Shown piece after piece: positions 42,061 through 53,221 of a stretch of DNA of 64,000 bases; the stretch's first letter is position 1, and the number at the start of each line of letters is the position of its first letter. This DNA comes from JASHPR01 sp963795055 (lineage in GTDB: Bacteria > Actinomycetota > Actinomycetes > Streptosporangiales > Streptosporangiaceae). The DNA is taken from positions 124,001-188,000 of the forward strand of contig CAWCGJ010000042.1 of NCBI GenBank assembly GCA_963795055.1. The letters run 5' to 3'. The position numbers and the translations under genes were made by a program. The notes under the pieces are model-generated. The model had not been told where the DNA came from, made no database searches, and was given only the letters and a program-made list of their open reading frames with translations.

Positions 42061-42140
42061 GGCGGCCGGGGCCACCGCGGCCGGGCAGGCGGCCGCGGCC
42101 AGCGCGCCGGGCGGGCGGCCGGGGCCAGCGCAGCCGGGCG
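42061..42140. repeat. Three 26-27 bp GGCGGCC tandem repeats
   Basis: Units GGCGGCCGGGGCCACCGCGG... at 42061-42087, 42088-42113 and 42114-42140 differ at few positions. They lie between the cassette's last stop and uvrB. Each contains GGCC-rich inverted sequence, so they could fold as consecutive hairpins and end transcription. Confidence 0.6.
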
Positions 42141-42229
42141 GGAATGTCAGACGGTCGTCCTAGATTGTTATCTGTGAGGGGAATGCTGTTCTTGTCGCCA
42201 TCCATGCTGCCGATCCAGGGAGGGGAGTC

Positions 42230-44365
42230 ATGCGTCCGGTAACTGACCTGCAACGGAGCGTCGCTCCCTTTGAGGTGGTCACCGACATGGTGCCCGCCGG
42301 GGATCAGCCGCAGGCGATCGCGGAGATGGAGAAGCGGATCCGCTCCGGCACCCAGGACACGGTGCTGCTCGGCGCGACCGGGACCGGCAAGACCGCGACG
42401 GTCGCCTGGCTGGCGGAACGGCTGCAGCGTCCGGTCCTGGTCATGCTGCCGAACAAGACCCTGGCCGCGCAGTTCGCCAACGAGCTGCGCGAGATGCTGC
42501 CGAACAACGCCGTCGAGTACTTCGTCTCGTATTACGACTACTACCAGCCGGAGGCGTACGTACCGCAGACCGACACCTACATCGAGAAGGACTCCTCGAT
42601 CAACGACGAGGTGGACCGGCTGCGGCACTCGGCGACCAACTCGCTGCTCACCCGCAGGGACACGATCGTGGTGGCCTCGGTGTCCTGCATCTACGGTCTC
42701 GGCACCCCGCAGGAGTACGTGGACCGGATGCTGAAGCTGACGGTGGGCGGCACGATCGACCGGGACGCGCTGCTGCGCAGGCTCGTCGGCATGCAGTACG
42801 CCCGCAACGACCTGTCGTTCACCAGGGGCACGTTCCGGGTCCGCGGTGACACCATCGAGGTGATCCCGGTCTACGAGGAGATGGCCGTCCGGATCGAGAT
42901 GTTCGGCGACGAGGTCGAGCGTCTGATGACGCTGCACCCGCTGACCGGCGAGGTGATCAGCGAGGACGACGAGCTGTACATCTTCCCGGCCACGCACTAC
43001 GTGGCGGGCCCGGAACGGATGGAGCGCGCCATCGCCGGCATCGAGGCAGAGCTCGCGGAGCGGCTGGCCGAGCTCGACCAGGCGGGCAAGCTGCTCGAGG
43101 CGCAGCGGCTGCGGATGCGCACCACCTACGACATCGAGATGCTGCGCCAGGTGGGCAGCTGCTCGGGGATCGAGAACTACTCGCGGCACATCGACGGGCG
43201 CGAGGCCGGCAGCCCGCCGAACACCCTGCTGGACTATTTCCCCGAGGACTTTCTCCTGGTCATCGACGAGTCGCACAACACGGTGCCGCAGATCGGCGCC
43301 ATGTACGAGGGCGACGTGTCCAGGAAGCGGGTCCTGGTCGAGCACGGGTTCCGGCTGCCGAGCGCGATCGACAACAGGCCGCTGCGCTGGGAGGAGTTCA
43401 ACGACCGGATCGGCCAGACGCTGTACCTGTCGGCCACCCCTGGTCCCTACGAGCTGCAGCGGGTGCACGGCGAGGTGACCGAGCAGGTCATCCGCCCGAC
43501 CGGGCTCATCGATCCCGAAGTGATCATCAAGCCGACCAAGGGCCAGATCGACGACCTCGTGCACGAGATCAGGGAGCGGGCCGAGCGTGACGAGCGGGTC
43601 CTGGTGACCACGCTGACCAAGAAGATGGCCGAGGATCTCACCGACTACCTGCTGGAGCTCGGGGTCAGGGCCAGGTACCTGCACAGCGAGGTGGACACCC
43701 TGCGGCGGGTGGAGCTGCTGCGTGAGCTCCGGCTCGGCGAGTACGACGTGCTGGTCGGGATCAACCTGCTCCGCGAGGGCCTGGACCTGCCCGAGGTGTC
43801 GCTGGTGTCGATCCTGGACGCGGACAAGGAGGGCTTCCTGCGGTCCGGGACGTCGCTGATCCAGACGATCGGCCGCGCGGCGCGCAACGTCTCCGGCCAG
43901 GTGCACATGTACGCCGACCAGGTGACGCCGTCGATGCAGCGGGCGATCGACGAGACGAACCGGCGGCGGGCCAAGCAGGTCGCCTACAACGTCGAGCGGG
44001 GGATCGACCCGCAGCCGCTGCGCAAGCGGATCGCCGACATCCTCGACCAGCTCGTCCGGGAGGACGCGGACACCGCGAAGCTCCTCGGAGGCTCCGGGCG
44101 GCAGCAGAGCCGGGGCAAGGCGCCGGTGCCCGGACTGTCCTCGCGGGCCAGGGCGGCGGCGTCGGCCGCGGCCGGGGCGCGCCAGGGCGAGGAACTGGGC
44201 GGAGGCGGGCCTGCCCGCGAGGACCTGATCGGCCTCATCACCGAGCTGACCGATCAGATGCACGCCGCCGCCGCTGAGTTGCAGTTCGAGCTGGCCGCGC
44301 GGCTCCGCGACGAGATCAAGGAACTGAAGCACGAGCTGCGCGGCATGCTAGCCGCCGGGGTGTAG
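42230..44365 (+). CDS. uvrB: Excinuclease ABC subunit B
   Basis: A 711-residue helicase-like damage verifier of nucleotide excision repair. Walker A GATGTGKTA at about 48-56, beta-hairpin SYYDYYQPEAYVPQTDTY at about 100-117, helicase motifs DESHNTVPQ and QTIGRAARN, and the C-terminal UVR motif (QFELAARLRDEIKELKHEL) that contacts UvrC. A Gly/Ala/Arg-rich linker of about 40 residues precedes the UVR motif. No LexA-type SOS box was found upstream. Confidence 0.97.
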   Translation: MRPVTDLQRSVAPFEVVTDMVPAGDQPQAIAEMEKRIRSGTQDTVLLGATGTGKTATVAWLAERLQRPVLVMLPNKTLAAQFANELREMLPNNAVEYFVSYYDYYQPEAYVPQTDTYIEKDSSINDEVDRLRHSATNSLLTRRDTIVVASVSCIYGLGTPQEYVDRMLKLTVGGTIDRDALLRRLVGMQYARNDLSFTRGTFRVRGDTIEVIPVYEEMAVRIEMFGDEVERLMTLHPLTGEVISEDDELYIFPATHYVAGPERMERAIAGIEAELAERLAELDQAGKLLEAQRLRMRTTYDIEMLRQVGSCSGIENYSRHIDGREAGSPPNTLLDYFPEDFLLVIDESHNTVPQIGAMYEGDVSRKRVLVEHGFRLPSAIDNRPLRWEEFNDRIGQTLYLSATPGPYELQRVHGEVTEQVIRPTGLIDPEVIIKPTKGQIDDLVHEIRERAERDERVLVTTLTKKMAEDLTDYLLELGVRARYLHSEVDTLRRVELLRELRLGEYDVLVGINLLREGLDLPEVSLVSILDADKEGFLRSGTSLIQTIGRAARNVSGQVHMYADQVTPSMQRAIDETNRRRAKQVAYNVERGIDPQPLRKRIADILDQLVREDADTAKLLGGSGRQQSRGKAPVPGLSSRARAAASAAAGARQGEELGGGGPAREDLIGLITELTDQMHAAAAELQFELAARLRDEIKELKHELRGMLAAGV

Positions 44366-44377
44366 CGCGGGTCCTGT

Positions 44378-44400
44378 CGCCGGGTGGGCGTCGCCCGGCG
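44378..44400 (+). terminator. Hairpin after uvrB
   Basis: CGCCGGG (44378-44384) and CCCGGCG (44394-44400) flank a 9-base loop, 12 bases after the uvrB stop. Likely terminator; no U-run. Confidence 0.5.
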
Positions 44401-44592
44401 CGGGTTCCCAAAGCGTACTATTATGTACAAGCCGGGTTAGAGCTGGCACCGGCCTTCCGGCGAGGCGGGAGGCGGCGATGAGAACGCGGATCCGGTGGCG
44501 GTCCCGTTCGGGGCCCCCTTAGCCGCGGTCGCTTCCGGATGGAACCGGCGCCGGGGCCGCGCCGTCCAAGGGTTATGGATCGTGTCAGGGTC

Positions 44593-45282
44593 ATGAGTCT
44601 CCGCCGGGGCACGCGCACCGGGCGAGGGCTGCGGTGCGCCGCGGTCGCGCTGGGTCCCGTCGTGCTGGGTTCGCTCCTGCTGGCCGCGTGCGGGAGCGTC
44701 CCCGCGCCGGCCGCAGGCACCGCGGGCGCCGCGCCTGCCCGGGCCTCCGGTTCGCCGTCCGCGTCCGGCGCCGGCGCCGGCTCCGCGATGGCCGCGCTGT
44801 GCCAGGACACCACGACGGTCACCAGCCTGCAGATCGTCCGCATTCCCGGCCCCCGCGTGCCGCAGGCGCAGACCGCGTTCCCGCGCGGGTTCGCGGTCAT
44901 CGGCCCCGCCGGGGCGCGGGCCGTGGCACGGGCGCTGTGCGCGCTGCCGGCCATGCCGCGCGGCATCATGAGCTGTCCGGCGCAGTTCCCCGGAACGAGC
45001 TACCAGCTGCGCTTCACCGCGGCCGGGCGGTCGCTTCCGCCGGTGACCATCGAGGCGACCGGCTGCGATACCGTCACCGGCATCGGCCCGGCGCGCCAGG
45101 CCACCTCGGCCAGGTTCTGGCGGGTGCTGGCCACGGCGGCGGGCCTGAGCCCGCCCGGCCAGTCGGTTTTCAGCACGGGCTGCGAGCCGCACGGCTACCC
45201 GACCAAGATCAACGGCTGCCCGGGGCTGACCCAGCCCGGCGGCCCGCTTGTGCCGGGCGGGGTGAATCAGCCGGCCAGCTGA
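44593..45282 (+). CDS. Putative lipoprotein of unknown function
   Basis: A 229-residue protein. ATG 44593 gives a basic start (RRGTRTGRG), a hydrophobic core and lipobox SLLLAACG, then an Ala/Gly/Ser linker. ATG 44575 is an alternative. The mature part has four further cysteines (ALCQD, ALCAL, MSCPA, ATGCD and later GCEP/GCPG), so disulfides are likely outside the cell. No family recognised. Confidence 0.65.
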   Translation: MSLRRGTRTGRGLRCAAVALGPVVLGSLLLAACGSVPAPAAGTAGAAPARASGSPSASGAGAGSAMAALCQDTTTVTSLQIVRIPGPRVPQAQTAFPRGFAVIGPAGARAVARALCALPAMPRGIMSCPAQFPGTSYQLRFTAAGRSLPPVTIEATGCDTVTGIGPARQATSARFWRVLATAAGLSPPGQSVFSTGCEPHGYPTKINGCPGLTQPGGPLVPGGVNQPAS

Positions 45283-45390
45283 CCCTGGCGGGCGGCTTAG
45301 GCTGGCGGGGTGGCTCAGCCGGCGGCAGCACCCGGCTCAGCGGGATCTCTCCGGTGCCGGCTGTCAGCAGCTGACCGCGGGAGGGTGCGC

Positions 45391-45999
45391 GTGCTCTGGG
45401 TGATGTTCGACTACGGCGGCGTGGTCTCGCAGCCGCCCTCGGCCGAGGACCTGGCGTCGCTGGCCGCAGCCGCGGGCGTGAGCGTTCCGGCTCTGCAGCG
45501 CGTGTACTGGCGATGGCGGCGAGCTTACGATCTCGCCGAGCTGGACGCATCGGGGTACTGGCGGCAGGTGGGGCGCGGCCTGGGCCGCGGCTTCAGCGAG
45601 GCCAAGATCTCCGAGCTGATCCGGCTGGACAGCACGTCGTGGCTGCGGCTGCAGGCCGGCACGGTGGCGTTGATCGAGGACCTGGCCGCCGCGGGCCTGC
45701 CGCTCGCGCTGCTGTCGAACGCGCCCGGCGAGCTGGCGGAGGCCATTGGCGGGCTGCCGGTGTCCGCGTATTTCGGTCACCTGCTTTTCAGCTGTCAGCT
45801 GAAGCTCGCCAAGCCGGACCCGGAATGCTATAACCGCGCGCTGGCCAGGCTCGGGGCCAGCGCCGAGGATGTCATCTTCATCGACGATCGCGCCGAGAAC
45901 GTGGCCGCCGCGGCCGCCCTGGGCCTGTGCTCCGTCCATTTCACCAGCCCAGACGAGGCCCGCGCGGCCGTCGCCGAGCGGCTGGCCGACCGCGGCTGA
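45391..45999 (+). CDS. HAD-superfamily hydrolase (subfamily IA)
   Basis: A 202-residue HAD hydrolase with VMFDYGGVV (nucleophile Asp), LALLSNAPG (Ser/Thr motif), KLAKPDPECYNRAL (Lys motif) and VIFIDDRAENVAAA (acidic motif). It has a helical cap (about 15-85). The GTG at 45391 lies 6 bases after GGGAGG; GTG 45385 is less likely because it overlaps that site. Members act on sugar phosphates, nucleotides or haloacids. Specific substrate unknown. Confidence 0.85.
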   Translation: MLWVMFDYGGVVSQPPSAEDLASLAAAAGVSVPALQRVYWRWRRAYDLAELDASGYWRQVGRGLGRGFSEAKISELIRLDSTSWLRLQAGTVALIEDLAAAGLPLALLSNAPGELAEAIGGLPVSAYFGHLLFSCQLKLAKPDPECYNRALARLGASAEDVIFIDDRAENVAAAAALGLCSVHFTSPDEARAAVAERLADRG

Positions 46000-46126
46000 G
46001 CGGGGCCAGAAGTGCAGGCCGGGCCGTCTACCAGGGCCGGATCCGCGCCCGGACGGTCCGTTACAGGCCTGCGGCGGCGGATATAAAGGCTGATCAGTGT
46101 CGTAGTGACCGCGTAAGGTCGGAGCT

Positions 46127-47056
46127 ATGTGGGCGAGCCTGGTCGCCGCGCTGGTGTCGGCCTTCTGCTACGGCGTGGCGTCGGTCATGCAGGCCATCGC
46201 CGTCCGCTCGGCGAGCCGCCGGTCGGCCCGGATCCGGGACGGGGACCCGGCCGCGTCGCGGGTCGACCCGGGCCTGCTCGTCCGGTTGCTCGGCCAGTGG
46301 CGCTTCGTGGCCAGCCTCGGCATCGACCTGGTGGGGTTCGTGGCGCAGCTCGTGGCCCTGCGGCGGCTGCCGCTGTTCGCCGTGCAGGCCGTGATCGCCT
46401 CCAATGTCGCGGTCACCGCGGTGTTCGCGGCGTGGCTCATGCGGGCCCGGCTCAGCGGGCGGGAATGGCTGGCGGTCGCCGGGGTGGTCGTCGGGGTGGG
46501 CCTGCTCGGTTCCTCGGCCGGCGCCGAGGGCGCGACGACGGTGGGCCCGGGGTTCCAGATCGGGCTGATGGTGGCGGTGGCCGGCGTGGCGGTGGTCGGG
46601 ATGGCCGCCGCCCGGCTGTCCGGCTGGGCCCGCACCTCGGCGCTCGGCGCCACCGCGGGGCTCGGGTACGCCGTGCTGGCGGTCTCGGCCCGTATCCTGC
46701 CCGGTTTTTCGCCCGGGCAGCTGGTGCGCAGCCCGGCGGCGTACACCCTGGCGGCTGCGGGGATCGTGTCGTTCCTGATGTACGCGTCGGCGCTGGAAGG
46801 CGGGAGCGTGACCGTGGCCACCGCGGCGGTGGTGCTCGCCGAGACTGTGCCGCCGGCCGTGGTGGGCGTCGTGTTCCTCGGCGACACCACCCGTCACGGC
46901 CTGACCGGGCTGGCCGTGGCCGGCTTCGTCCTCGCCGTGGCCTGCGCGGTAGCGCTGGCGCGCTTCGGCGAGGCGGGCGAGCCGTCGCAGGCCGGGCCGG
47001 GCGAGCAGCGAGCCCGGCGCTCGCGGGATCGGTCGCGGGCCACCACGCCGGTATGA
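46127..47056 (+). CDS. DMT/EamA-like membrane transporter
   Basis: A 309-residue membrane protein with about nine hydrophobic helices, starting SLVAALVSAFCYGVASVMQ, and with two internal repeats characteristic of drug/metabolite transporters (the second contains ATAAVVLAETVPPAVVGVVFLGD). A basic soluble loop (about 28-45) and C-terminal Arg-rich tail are cytoplasmic. Substrate unknown. No operon partner; a 201-base gap precedes pyrG. Confidence 0.8.
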   Translation: MWASLVAALVSAFCYGVASVMQAIAVRSASRRSARIRDGDPAASRVDPGLLVRLLGQWRFVASLGIDLVGFVAQLVALRRLPLFAVQAVIASNVAVTAVFAAWLMRARLSGREWLAVAGVVVGVGLLGSSAGAEGATTVGPGFQIGLMVAVAGVAVVGMAAARLSGWARTSALGATAGLGYAVLAVSARILPGFSPGQLVRSPAAYTLAAAGIVSFLMYASALEGGSVTVATAAVVLAETVPPAVVGVVFLGDTTRHGLTGLAVAGFVLAVACAVALARFGEAGEPSQAGPGEQRARRSRDRSRATTPV

Positions 47057-47257
47057 TGCCGCCGGGCCCGGCGGTGGGGGCGGCAGGTCCGGGCGCGGCG
47101 CTGGTGAGAGCCGGTATCGGCGGCTTTGTTCCTGGTCAGCGGCGGCGCGGACGGTCGGGTTCGGTGTGGCTGTCCAGCCGGGGTCCGCTCGGCTGATATT
47201 CTGATACCCCGTGGACCGGCGGATTTACCGCAGGGCAAAGACCACGGGAGCCTTACT

Positions 47258-48970
<1,713 letters not shown>

Positions 48971-48975
48971 CCTCT

Positions 48976-49608
48976 ATGAGCGAAGCGACGGAGGAACTGG
49001 ATATCCGTGACACGGCCGAGCGCTGGCCGGTCACCTCGTCGACGGTGCTGGGCCACGGGAGCCTCGTGCGCCTGCGCCGCGACATGGTGCGCATGCCGGA
49101 CGGCGACGTGGTGGGCCGGGACATCCTCGAGCACCCGGGCGCGGTGGCGGTGCTGGCGCTGGACGCCGGTGAGCGGGTACTGATGATCCGTCAGTACCGG
49201 CACCCGGTCGGCCGGCTGCTGTGGGAGATACCGGCCGGCCTGCGCGACGTCGCGGGCGAGCCGCTGCACGTGACCGCGCAGCGCGAGCTGCTCGAGGAGG
49301 CCGGGTACCGGGCGGCGCAGTGGCAGGTGCTGGCCGACTCTTTTTCGTCGCCGGGGATCAGCACCGAGCGGCTCAGGATATTCCTCGCCCGCGGCCTGGC
49401 CGAGGTCCCCGCGGCCGAGCGCTCGTACGTGCCCGAGCACGAGGAGGCCTACCTGGTGCAGGCCTGGGTGCCGCTGGACCAGGCCGTGGCCCGCATCCTC
49501 GCCGGCGACCTGCATAACGCCGTCACGTCCCTGGGTATCTTGTCCGCGTATGCCGCGCGCCGGGACGGGTTCGCCGCGCTGCGGGACGCCGATGCGCCCG
49601 AGCGCTGA
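48976..49608 (+). CDS. Nudix hydrolase, ADP-ribose pyrophosphatase type
   Basis: A 210-residue protein. MIRQYRHPVGRLLWEIPAGL is the ADP-ribose pyrophosphatase signature, followed by the Nudix box ending GEPLHVTAQRELLEEAGY (one extra residue before the first Glu). ATG 48976, 5 bases after pyrG, so probably co-transcribed. It likely hydrolyses ADP-ribose or related NDP-sugars. Same gene order is known next to pyrG in actinobacteria. Confidence 0.9.
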   Translation: MSEATEELDIRDTAERWPVTSSTVLGHGSLVRLRRDMVRMPDGDVVGRDILEHPGAVAVLALDAGERVLMIRQYRHPVGRLLWEIPAGLRDVAGEPLHVTAQRELLEEAGYRAAQWQVLADSFSSPGISTERLRIFLARGLAEVPAAERSYVPEHEEAYLVQAWVPLDQAVARILAGDLHNAVTSLGILSAYAARRDGFAALRDADAPER

Positions 49609-49692
49609 CCGCCGAGTGCGCTGCATGCCCGCAGTGGACCTGCCTGGCGAAGGGGCCGGGCCGGCCACGAAGACCAGGAAGGACTGGACGCC

Positions 49693-50808
49693 ATGAAGGT
49701 CGGCATTCCCAAGGAACTCAAGAACCACGAGTACCGGGTGGCGATGACGCCCGCCGGCGTCAACGAGCTCGCCCGCTCCGGGCACGAGGTGTTCGTCGAA
49801 CGGGACGCGGGCGCCGGCTCGCTGATCCCGGACGAAGAATTCGCCGCGGCCGGCGCGACGATCCTGCCGGGCGCCGACGAGGTGTGGCAGGCCGGCGATC
49901 TGATCCTCAAGGTCAAGGAGCCGGTCCCCGAGGAGTACCACCGGATGCGCAAGGGCCAGGTCCTGTTCACCTACCTGCACCTCGCCGCGTCCCGGGAGTG
50001 CACCGACGCGCTGCTCGACTCGGGCATCACGGCGATCGCCTACGAGACCGTCCAGCTGCCCGACGGGTCACTGCCGCTGCTGGCCCCGATGTCCGAGGTA
50101 GCCGGCCGGATGGCGCCCCAGGTGGGGGCCCACCACCTGCAGCGCGACGGCGGCGGGCGCGGCGTGCTGATGGGCGGGGTCTCCGGCGTCTACGCCGCCA
50201 AGGTCGTCGTCCTCGGGGCGGGCGTATCCGGCATGAACGCCGCGGCGATCGCGCTCGGCATGCAGGCGGAGGTGCTGCTGATCGACAAGAACGTCACCCG
50301 GCTGCGCTCCGCGGACGCCATCTACCAGGGTCACCTGCAGACGGTCGCGTCCAACGCCTACGAGGTCGAGCGCGCCGTCATCGACGCCGACCTGGTCATC
50401 GGCGCCGTGCTGGTGCCGGGCGCCCGGGCGCCGATGCTGGTCTCCAACGAGCTCGTGTCCCGGATGAAGCCCGGCTCGGTGCTCGTGGACATCTCCATCG
50501 ACCAGGGCGGCTGCTTCGAGGATTCCCATCCCACCACCCACGACGACCCGACCTACCGGGTGCACAACTCGCTGTTCTACTGCGTCGCGAACATGCCGGG
50601 AGCGGTGCCGCACACCTCGACCTACGCGCTGACCAACGTCACGCTGCCGTACGCGGTCGAGATCGCGAACCGCGGCTGGCGGGACGCGCTGCGCGCGGAC
50701 CCGGCGCTGGCGCTCGGGCTGAACACCTACGAGGGCTCCCTCACCTACCGCAGCGTCGCCGAGGCGCACGGCCTGCCGTGGATACCCACGAGCGAGGTGA
50801 TCAGCTGA
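49693..50808 (+). CDS. ald: Alanine dehydrogenase
   Basis: A 371-residue enzyme, NAD-dependent interconversion of L-alanine and pyruvate plus ammonia. MKVGIPKELKNHEYRVAMTP start with substrate Arg and Lys, KVKEP, YLHLAA (His), VVLGAGVSGMNAAAIALG (NAD motif) and IDQGGCFEDSHPTTHDDPTY. Length typical. Its stop overlaps the candidate CTG start of xerD. Confidence 0.96.
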   Translation: MKVGIPKELKNHEYRVAMTPAGVNELARSGHEVFVERDAGAGSLIPDEEFAAAGATILPGADEVWQAGDLILKVKEPVPEEYHRMRKGQVLFTYLHLAASRECTDALLDSGITAIAYETVQLPDGSLPLLAPMSEVAGRMAPQVGAHHLQRDGGGRGVLMGGVSGVYAAKVVVLGAGVSGMNAAAIALGMQAEVLLIDKNVTRLRSADAIYQGHLQTVASNAYEVERAVIDADLVIGAVLVPGARAPMLVSNELVSRMKPGSVLVDISIDQGGCFEDSHPTTHDDPTYRVHNSLFYCVANMPGAVPHTSTYALTNVTLPYAVEIANRGWRDALRADPALALGLNTYEGSLTYRSVAEAHGLPWIPTSEVIS

Positions 50809-51820
50809 AAGCTGCCCGGGCGGTCAGCGTCGACGAGGCGGTCGGGCGCTACCTCGACCACCTGACGGTGGAGCGCGGCCTGGCCGCCCATACGCTGCAG
50901 GCCTACCGGCGGGACCTGCGGCGTTACGCAGCGGTGCTCGGCGCGGCGGGCCGGGCCGGCATCAGCGACGTGACCACGCAGGACGTGGCCGACTACCTGG
51001 CCGGGCTGCGCGAGGGAGACGAGGGCCACCCGCCGCTGGCGGCCAGTTCCGCCGGCCGTGCCGTCGTCGCCGTGCGCGGCCTGCACGCGTTCACGCTGGC
51101 GGAGGGGATGACGCCGGCGGACCCGGCCCGCCAGGTCCGCCCGCCGGCACCGCCGCGGCGGCTGCCGCGGGCGATGCCCGTCGCCGACGTCGAGCGCCTG
51201 CTCGACGCCGCGGGACCCGGCGGGGAGCCGCGGCCGCTGCGGGACCGCGCGCTGCTCGAGCTGCTCTACGCGACCGGGGCCCGCATCTCCGAGGCGACCG
51301 CGCTGGACGTCGACGACCTCGACCTGACGGCGGCGGGCGCCGGGCCGGGGCCAGCGGCGCCGAGGCGGCCCGGCCGGCCACCGTCCGCCTGTCCGGCAAG
51401 GGCGACAAGCAGCGGATCGTCCCGGTCGGCCGCTTTGCCCGGCAGGCGCTGGAGCAGTACCTGGTCCGGGGGCGGCCCGCTCTCGTCGCCGCGGCGCGGC
51501 GGACCTCGGCCAGCCCCGCGGTGTTCCTGAACGCCCGCGGCGGGCGGCTCACCCGGCAGGGAGCCTGGGCGGCCCTGCGCGCCGCCGCGCAGCGGGCGGG
51601 GATCGCCGGGGTGTCACCGCACACGCTGCGGCACTCCTTCGCCACCCATCTCCTGGACGGCGGCGCCGACGTCCGGGTCGTGCAGGAACTGCTCGGCCAC
51701 GCCTCGGTCACCACGACCCAGGTCTACACCCTGGTGACCGTGGACAAGCTCCGCGAGGTCTACGCCAGCGCGCATCCCCGGGCAGGCGCGGTGGCCCGGC
51801 CATTTCCCGGCCCACGGTGA
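50805..51820 (+). pseudogene. xerD: Tyrosine recombinase XerD, with a frameshift
   Basis: Both halves are clearly XerD. The first (to about 51340) has the SAM-like core-binding domain (YLDHLTVERGLAAHTLQAYRRDL) and the first catalytic Arg (LYATGARISEA). The second, in another frame from about 51345, has ATVRLSGKGDKQR (Lys), HTLRHSFATHLLDGG (His, Arg), LGHASVTTTQVYT (His and nucleophile Tyr). The shift falls in a G/C-rich stretch at about 51340-51352, and one missing base explains it. The start is uncertain: CTG 50805 follows GAGGTG by 6 bases; GTG 50778 is an alternative. XerC/D resolves chromosome dimers at dif, so a real break would be surprising and an error is more likely. Confidence 0.8.
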
Positions 51821-51937
51821 GTCGCCTTGCCGCCGCCATGCCCAGGCCCTAGCCTCACGCTAGAGTCTGGGTTCCAGCGGGCGCGCCGCGGACGGCCGCC
51901 AGGAAGGCCCGCCATCCAGGCCGCCAGGGAGGTGCAG

Positions 51938-52855
51938 TTGGCGTTGGCCGCATCCCGAGCAATGAAGAAGATGAAGGTGAAGTCCAGCGTGCTTGGCCCT
52001 ACCGGCCGTCCGGTGCCGGTATTCCCCGATCCTGAGCCGCTGCTGACGCACGGCCCGGCGCGGATCGTCGCGGTCTGCAACCAGAAGGGCGGGGTCGGCA
52101 AGACCACCACGACGATCAACCTCGGGGCCGCGCTGGCCGAGAACGGCCGCCGCGTGCTGCTGGTCGACTTCGATCCCCAGGGCGCGCTGTCGGTGGGGCT
52201 CGGCATCCAGCCGCACGAGCTGGACGCGACGATCTACAACCTGCTCATGGAGCGCGGGCTCACCGCGCACGACGTGCTGTTCAAGACCAACGTCGACGGC
52301 ATGGACCTGCTGCCGAGCAACATCGACCTGTCCGGCGCCGAGGTGCAGCTGGTTCAGGAGGTCGGCCGGGAGTTCGTGCTCGGCCGCGAGCTGGCGCCGC
52401 TCGTCCCCGATTACGACGTCATCATGATCGACTGCCAGCCCTCCCTCGGCCTGCTCACCGTCAACGCGCTGGCCTGCGCGGACGGGGTGATCGTGCCGCT
52501 GGAATGCGAGTACTTCGCGCTGCGCGGCGTGGCCTTGCTGATGGAGACCATCGACAAGGTGTCGAGCAGGATCAGCCCGAAGCTGGTGCTGGACGGGCTG
52601 CTGGCCACCATGTACGACTCGCGGACCCTGCACACCAGGGAAGTCCTGGCCGGGGTCGTGAAGGGCTTCGGCGATAAGGTCTACCACACGGTGATCAGCC
52701 GGACCGTGCGCTTCCCGGACTCTTCCGTGGCGGGGGAGCCGATCACCCGCTTCGACCCGACGTCCAACGGGGCGCATTCCTACCGGGAACTGGCGAAGGA
52801 GGTACTGGACCGGTGGCGCCAGGCCGACCTCGCGGTTCCCGTTCACGGCGGGTAA
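51938..52855 (+). CDS. ParA-family ATPase (chromosome partitioning, orphan)
   Basis: A 305-residue Walker-type ATPase: NQKGGVGKTTTTINLG (deviant Walker A with both lysines), LLVDFDPQGALSVGLG, VIMIDCQPSLGLL, and VPLECEYFALRG. TTG 51938 lies 5 bases after GGGAGG; TTG 51944 and ATG 51961 are alternatives. It is the second ParA found beside scpAB in actinobacteria, not the oriC-linked parAB. The next gene begins inside its end. Confidence 0.9.
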   Translation: MALAASRAMKKMKVKSSVLGPTGRPVPVFPDPEPLLTHGPARIVAVCNQKGGVGKTTTTINLGAALAENGRRVLLVDFDPQGALSVGLGIQPHELDATIYNLLMERGLTAHDVLFKTNVDGMDLLPSNIDLSGAEVQLVQEVGREFVLGRELAPLVPDYDVIMIDCQPSLGLLTVNALACADGVIVPLECEYFALRGVALLMETIDKVSSRISPKLVLDGLLATMYDSRTLHTREVLAGVVKGFGDKVYHTVISRTVRFPDSSVAGEPITRFDPTSNGAHSYRELAKEVLDRWRQADLAVPVHGG

Positions 52856-53148
52856 GCCTGCCGGGAGTCGCCGAGCTGCTCCGCCCGATCGGCCGGGGCC
52901 CGGTCGTCGAAGCCCAGCGCCAGGCCAGCGGCAGGGAGCGTCACGCCCAGAAGATCACCGTTTACCTGTCCGGCAGCGAGCTGCTCGACCTGGAACGGGC
53001 CCGGCTCAGCCTCCGGGCTCTCGGCATTACTGTGGACCGCGGCCGCATCGTCCGCGAGGCACTGGCCGTGCTGCTGGCCGACCTGGATGCCGGGGGCGAC
53101 AAGAGCCTGGTGGCGCGGCGGCTCTGGGAAGAGACAGGGCCGGACTGA
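52813..53148 (+). CDS. Small ribbon-helix-helix-like protein between parA and scpA
   Basis: A 111-residue protein. GTG 52813 overlaps parA by 43 bases and is preceded at ideal distance by AAGGAGGT. After a basic/Pro-rich start, QKITVYLSGSELLDLERARLSLRALGITVDRGRIVREALAVLLADL looks like a strand plus two helices typical of ribbon-helix-helix DNA-binding proteins. Conserved between parA and scpA in relatives (for example the SCO1771 position). Function unknown; its context suggests a role in DNA organisation. Confidence 0.7.
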   Translation: MAPGRPRGSRSRRVSLPGVAELLRPIGRGPVVEAQRQASGRERHAQKITVYLSGSELLDLERARLSLRALGITVDRGRIVREALAVLLADLDAGGDKSLVARRLWEETGPD

Positions 53149-53221
53149 CGGCCGCGCGCAGCGGCCGCACGGACGGCGGGCAAAGGAGCCGGATGGACAG
53201 CGGGGCAGGGGCAAGTCCGCA

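Noticed and set aside
42045..42229. SOS (LexA) box upstream of uvrB
   Set aside because: No TCGAAC-N4-GTTCGA-like palindrome is present in the gap.
49884..50804. Extended N-terminus of XerD reaching back into ald
   Set aside because: It is the out-of-frame shadow of ald; the recombinase similarity begins only near 50805.
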